Origin: Dentipellis sp. KUC8613
Lineage: Eukaryota > Basidiomycota > Agaricomycetes > Russulales > Hericiaceae
Direction: 5' to 3'
Assembly: GCA_002286715.1 (NCBI GenBank)
Contig: NSJX01000012.1
Location: 519,916-583,915, forward strand
DNA: 64,000 bases
Of this stretch, positions 60,749 through 64,000 are shown one piece after another. The stretch's first letter is position 1. Each line of letters begins with the position of its first letter. The translations under genes were made by a program, and so were the position numbers. The notes beneath the pieces were generated by a model. It worked only from the letters and a program-made list of their open reading frames with translations. It had not been told where the DNA came from and did not search any database.

Positions 60749-61379
60749 AGCCGTACGGAGATCCGAAGCTTTATATGTATGGTTTCGGGCGGGAATTTAT
60801 ACCGAATTCTTGCCGTAGGCTCTCCCTGTGGTCTTGACCCTATGGCGAATGCATCTCTCGTTTCAACGAACCGACTGAACGAAGTACGTGGGTGTTCATC
60901 CTCTCGGTTGTGGTGACAGTACCTACTCGTTGACGGCTCTGCGGGAGGAGCGTCTGTTTCCGTCTCTTCAGAATCCCTAGATTCAGGAATAAATCTGGCG
61001 AATACTCATCGATCCACAATTCACTTCCTTCCCCTCACATCGGCATTTTCTGACGTATGAGGGTATAGCATCCTTGACAGGTCAACTTGTTCTCCCGTCT
61101 TCAAATCAATAAGACCGGGCGCGCCGTTCCATATCCCGTGGCGACTTTCCTGCCCGTCATCTCCTTCGAGGAGGACGGCCGCCCGACTTTGTCTCATCAT
61201 TCAGAACGCCTAGGTGACGTGCGCTGGGCTGTCTGGTGGAGCAGTAAGACCACGAGCACGGGGGACGGTCAATCGAAATGAGATGCCAATCTAACCCGAG
61301 AAAGTTTAGAGCCTCGTATCGTATAATATTACGATGGTGCGGGGGTACGCCTACATACGAAGCTAGGTTGAACATGGGC
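60749..61379. other. Intergenic, no gene supported
   Basis: About 630 bases of ordinary composition between member 3 and the GC-rich block. No gene is supported. Confidence 0.5.
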
Positions 61380-62771
61380 AGAAAGACAGTCCCGCCCGAA
61401 CGGGCGAGGGCCTCCCACGCGCGGGCGGGACAGGGGCGGAGGGCGGGAGGGACGTCTGGCACCGCCGGCAGGAGCGGCAGGGGCGGCGGACGCGGCAGGG
61501 AGGGGCACGGACTCGGGCCACCCCTCCATGAGCCTCCTGGCCGTCCCGCGCGGACGTCGTGCACGGCGCGACAGGGCACGTAAGGCGCGTAAGGGCCGGG
61601 CCGGGCGCCTGCACCTCCTGCAGGTGGGGCGCCGGGGGCGCGAGGGCGCGAGGGGGGCGAGGGGGGGGCGCGGGAGCGCGGGGGGGAGGACGCCGCGGGC
61701 GTCGACGGCGTACATACCTACCCAATAAAAATATTTGGAACCACGGAGCTGGGTGAGCGACGTCGGAGGAGGCGACGAGCGAAGGGGGCGGATGGGGGCG
61801 GCGGGCGGACGGCGAGGACACGGACCGCGCGCCGAAGGCGCGCAGCCAAAGACAGGGCCAGACCTGGGGCGGTCCCTCGGGTGGGCGCTCCGGGCAGCCC
61901 GGGCGCCTGTCGACGGGACTGTCGCGCTGGCAGCGAGGACTGTCATTTTGACGGGCAGAAGGCGTTTCTGCTCGTCGGCTCTCTGGCCCAGCAGTCGCAC
62001 TGCTCCCCGCCAGAACGCGAGCCGCTGCGCTGCGTCCCTGTCACAATGACAGTCCCCGCCGGCGCACAACGACAGTCCCCGCCGCGGTCGCATTCCGCTT
62101 TCGGTCCCGTCCCGGCCGCTTGCCGCCCGTCCCGGGCCCGTGTCTCTCCCTCTGCGTCTCCCCTCGTCGCTCCCCGCCATCACGCAGCGTCGCCGTCGCC
62201 CTCGACGCCCCCGTCGCACACCGCCGCATCTCGCACCTCGCACGTTGCCCTCTGTGCACCGTCCTCCGACCGGTCGCGAAACGACAGGCCGGTGCCGCCG
62301 TGCGCTGCCTCGACGAGCTCGCGCTCGACCCGTCCCTCGCCCCTCGCCCTCCGCCTCTCGCCTCTCGCCCCTCGCCCGCTTTGCGTGGCGTGTCGTCTCG
62401 CGCACGCCACGCTCCTCTGACTCGCGGGTCACCCGTCCGTGCACGGAAACGCCTCCTACGGCGTGATTTGCGCGTGCGAGCGGACGTTCCGCGTTCTCCC
62501 CATCGGCGCTCGCTCGCGCTCGGATCGCCAACGAACGAACGACGAATGACGAACGACGACGGTGACCGACGCGCTGCCGTCCCTGTCGCGCTCCCGCCTG
62601 CCTGCCTCACCGCGTTGCCGCACCGGCGACCTGCTGCTGTCACCGGAAGCGCCTCTCGCGCCAGCCGGCCTCTGCACACCCTCCCGGCGTCCTCGCCGTT
62701 CGGCCCCTTCGTCCCCTACCTGCACCCCACCCCGCTCGCCATCTCGAACGCTCGCCCGAGTGCCCAGCAAC
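61380..62771. other. Very GC-rich low-complexity block
   Basis: About 1.4 kb with long G/C runs (G-rich on the plus strand to about 61900, C-rich after), stop-poor in several frames on both strands, so long open frames here are not evidence of genes. It leads into the XPG-like gene and may include its promoter and leader. A short AT island (AATAAAAATATTTGG near 61723) interrupts it. Confidence 0.6.
61938..62054. repeat. Imperfect inverted repeat, about 16 bp arms
   Basis: GGACTGTCATTTTGAC at 61938-61953 is repeated in reverse complement as GTCACAATGACAGTCC at about 62039-62054, with one mismatch, and with two nearby copies of CAGTCCCCGCC. This could be the end structure of a small transposon or chance in a repetitive stretch. 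Confidence 0.4.
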
Positions 62772-64000
62772 ATGTTGTACGTGCGTTCTTGGCAGGTAAG
62801 TCGGCGGCCGCTCATCTCGCTTGCCTGAGCGCGGCTGACTGCGACGCCGGGCTGCGCAGGTGGTCCGCGATGCATCGACGCATCGCACGCTCACCGACAT
62901 CGCGACGCGCGAGCGATGCCCGCCGATTCAGCCGGGGCTCGGCTACGTGCTCGGCATCGATGCAAGGTAAGTTTGCGTGTTGCTGCCGCAGGGACCACCG
63001 GCATCGGGCTCACCGCTCGCCTTTCGTTCCCCCCAGCGCGTGGCTCTCCTCTGGTACACCCATCGAGGAGAACGTGATCACGCGGGGCCCAAACCCTGTG
63101 TTTGCGGCAGCCTTCCACCGGCTTGCGAAGATCCTCAAGGCCCCCGTTGCCGCTCTTTTCGTATTCGAGGGTGACCAGCTCCCCGATGCGAAGCGCCAGA
63201 AACATGCCGCCACCCACCCAGATTGGGCTGTCGAGGGCCTCAAGAGCCTCATCACAGCTTTCGGCTTTCGTTACCATGAGGTGAGCCACCGCTGGCATAG
63301 CTGCATCGCGTCGTCGGCCCTCGCGCGCGGCGGTGCCTCTGGTAAGCATGGCTCACCAGACCCCATTCAGGCCCCGGGCGAGGCCGTTGCGGAGCTCGCA
63401 CGCCTCAATGAGCTCGGCCTCGTCGACACCGTCGTCTCAGACGACGCGCGCTCAGCGCTTCTCTTTGGTGCTGAGACCATCACCCGAAAGTAAGTGAAGC
63501 CCCCTTGGTGCCACCTCCGCCGTCGGTCGCACTGACTGCCATACTGATCCCTTTGACCCCAGCATCGACCCGTACACACCCGATCGCATCTCGGCGGTGG
63601 TGCACGTCCATTCAATGGATGTCGTGTACAACGGGGTGCCGCTTTCGCGGGCGGCGCTCGTCCTTGTCGCCCTCCTGACGGGTGGCGGTGGTTCTGAGGT
63701 AGGCTGTGCTGCATTCTGTGACACCATTTGTGCATGTACTGATTGAGCACACGTCTCACATCCCAGGGCATAGATGGGTTCGACATCGACATCGCACTCC
63801 GGCTTGCACGCTACAACATTGCCGAGGAGCTGGTGCAGCTCGCACAGGAGCCTGACACCGATGCACACCAGGAGCTTGCTGGCCAGTGGGTTGACCGGCT
63901 GCGCTCCTTGCTGTGCCTAGACCCCTCTGGCCACCTTGGCGGGAACCATGAAGCACTCGCAACTGCTGTGGCCACCACCCCAGGCTTTCCTGCTCTGGAC
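62772..64000 (+). CDS. XPG/GEN1-like nuclease-fold protein, catalytically degenerate, partial
   Basis: Exons 62772-62795, 62860-62966, 63037-63280, 63371-63489, 63563-63698 and 63767 to the window end; 288 residues seen, continuing beyond. It matches XPG/Rad2-family nucleases, closest to Holliday-junction resolvase GEN1/Yen1 (VLGIDASAWLSSG, VAALFVFEGDQLPDAKRQK, KSLITAFGFRYHEAPGEAVA, VVSDDARSALLFGAETITRN). Compared with FEN1, Asp34 (here D42), Glu158 (E129) and Asp179 (D150) are kept, but Asp86 is Glu (E88), Glu160 is Val (V131), Asp181 is Arg (R152) and the GxDY of Asp233 is replaced by GGGGSEG. Nuclease activity is therefore doubtful. Agaricomycetes carry many such PIN-domain-like proteins (from memory). 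The ATG is chosen because it gives a compact start before the nuclease fold. Confidence 0.78.

Noticed and set aside
61329..62531. Long minus-strand open frame of about 400 codons
   Set aside because: It lies in the GC-rich block where several frames on both strands are stop-poor; it reads as Arg/Pro/Ala low complexity with no domain and no splice support.
62120..63035. Long plus-strand open frame running into the XPG-like exon
   Set aside because: Its N-terminal part is low-complexity, and reading through destroys the GIDAS and AWLSS junction; the spliced model with a GTAAGT donor at 62967 restores it.

Overview
The window is nuclear DNA of a filamentous basidiomycete, most likely an Agaricomycete. 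The evidence is dense genes, many introns of about 45-60 nt with GT(A/G)NGT donors and YAG acceptors, high GC with CpG-rich coding sequence, and gene families typical of mushroom-forming fungi. There is no operon, CRISPR or bacterial feature. All exon models were built by eye from splice signals, reading-frame continuity and protein-family similarity.

Layout. 0.5-4.1 kb: a GON7-like KEOPS subunit, a U2 snRNA gene (about 2022-2207) and a four-helix membrane protein of unknown function. 5.5-18.1 kb: mitochondrial 3-methylcrotonyl-CoA carboxylase alpha, a complete DNMT1-type DNA methyltransferase (minus strand), mitochondrial NADH-cytochrome b5 reductase (MCR1) and the HOG1/Sty1 stress MAP kinase. 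19.4-42.6 kb: UBP2-like deubiquitinase, an ABC-class ATPase, a small coiled protein divergent from THO subunit THOC1/HPR1, UDP-glucose 4-epimerase, an MFS transporter, a PIN1/ESS1 prolyl isomerase and a CreB/UBP9-like deubiquitinase. These look like conserved housekeeping genes.

43.4-60.8 kb is lineage-specific sequence rich in duplications. It holds two dispersed copies of a coiled-coil protein with SUMO-interacting-like motifs (43.4 and 53.9 kb), an inositol monophosphatase, a polytopic membrane protein, a tandem pair of secreted Ser/Ala-rich proteins (48.6 and 50.5 kb), a small predicted secreted protein, and a tandem triplet of an unrecognised family whose members share a separate exon for a C-terminal (I/V)YLVIS tail. 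61.3-64.0 kb is very GC-rich sequence leading into an XPG/GEN1-like nuclease fold that runs off the window and lacks several catalytic acids.

The most striking signal is a 3.55 kb block (about 8634-12184) with only eight CpG dinucleotides, between CpG-rich neighbours. It covers the BAH and catalytic part of the DNA methyltransferase gene and ends abruptly at one intron, while the encoded enzyme keeps every catalytic motif. This looks like methylation-driven CpG decay of the methyltransferase gene itself, or a segment of different origin.
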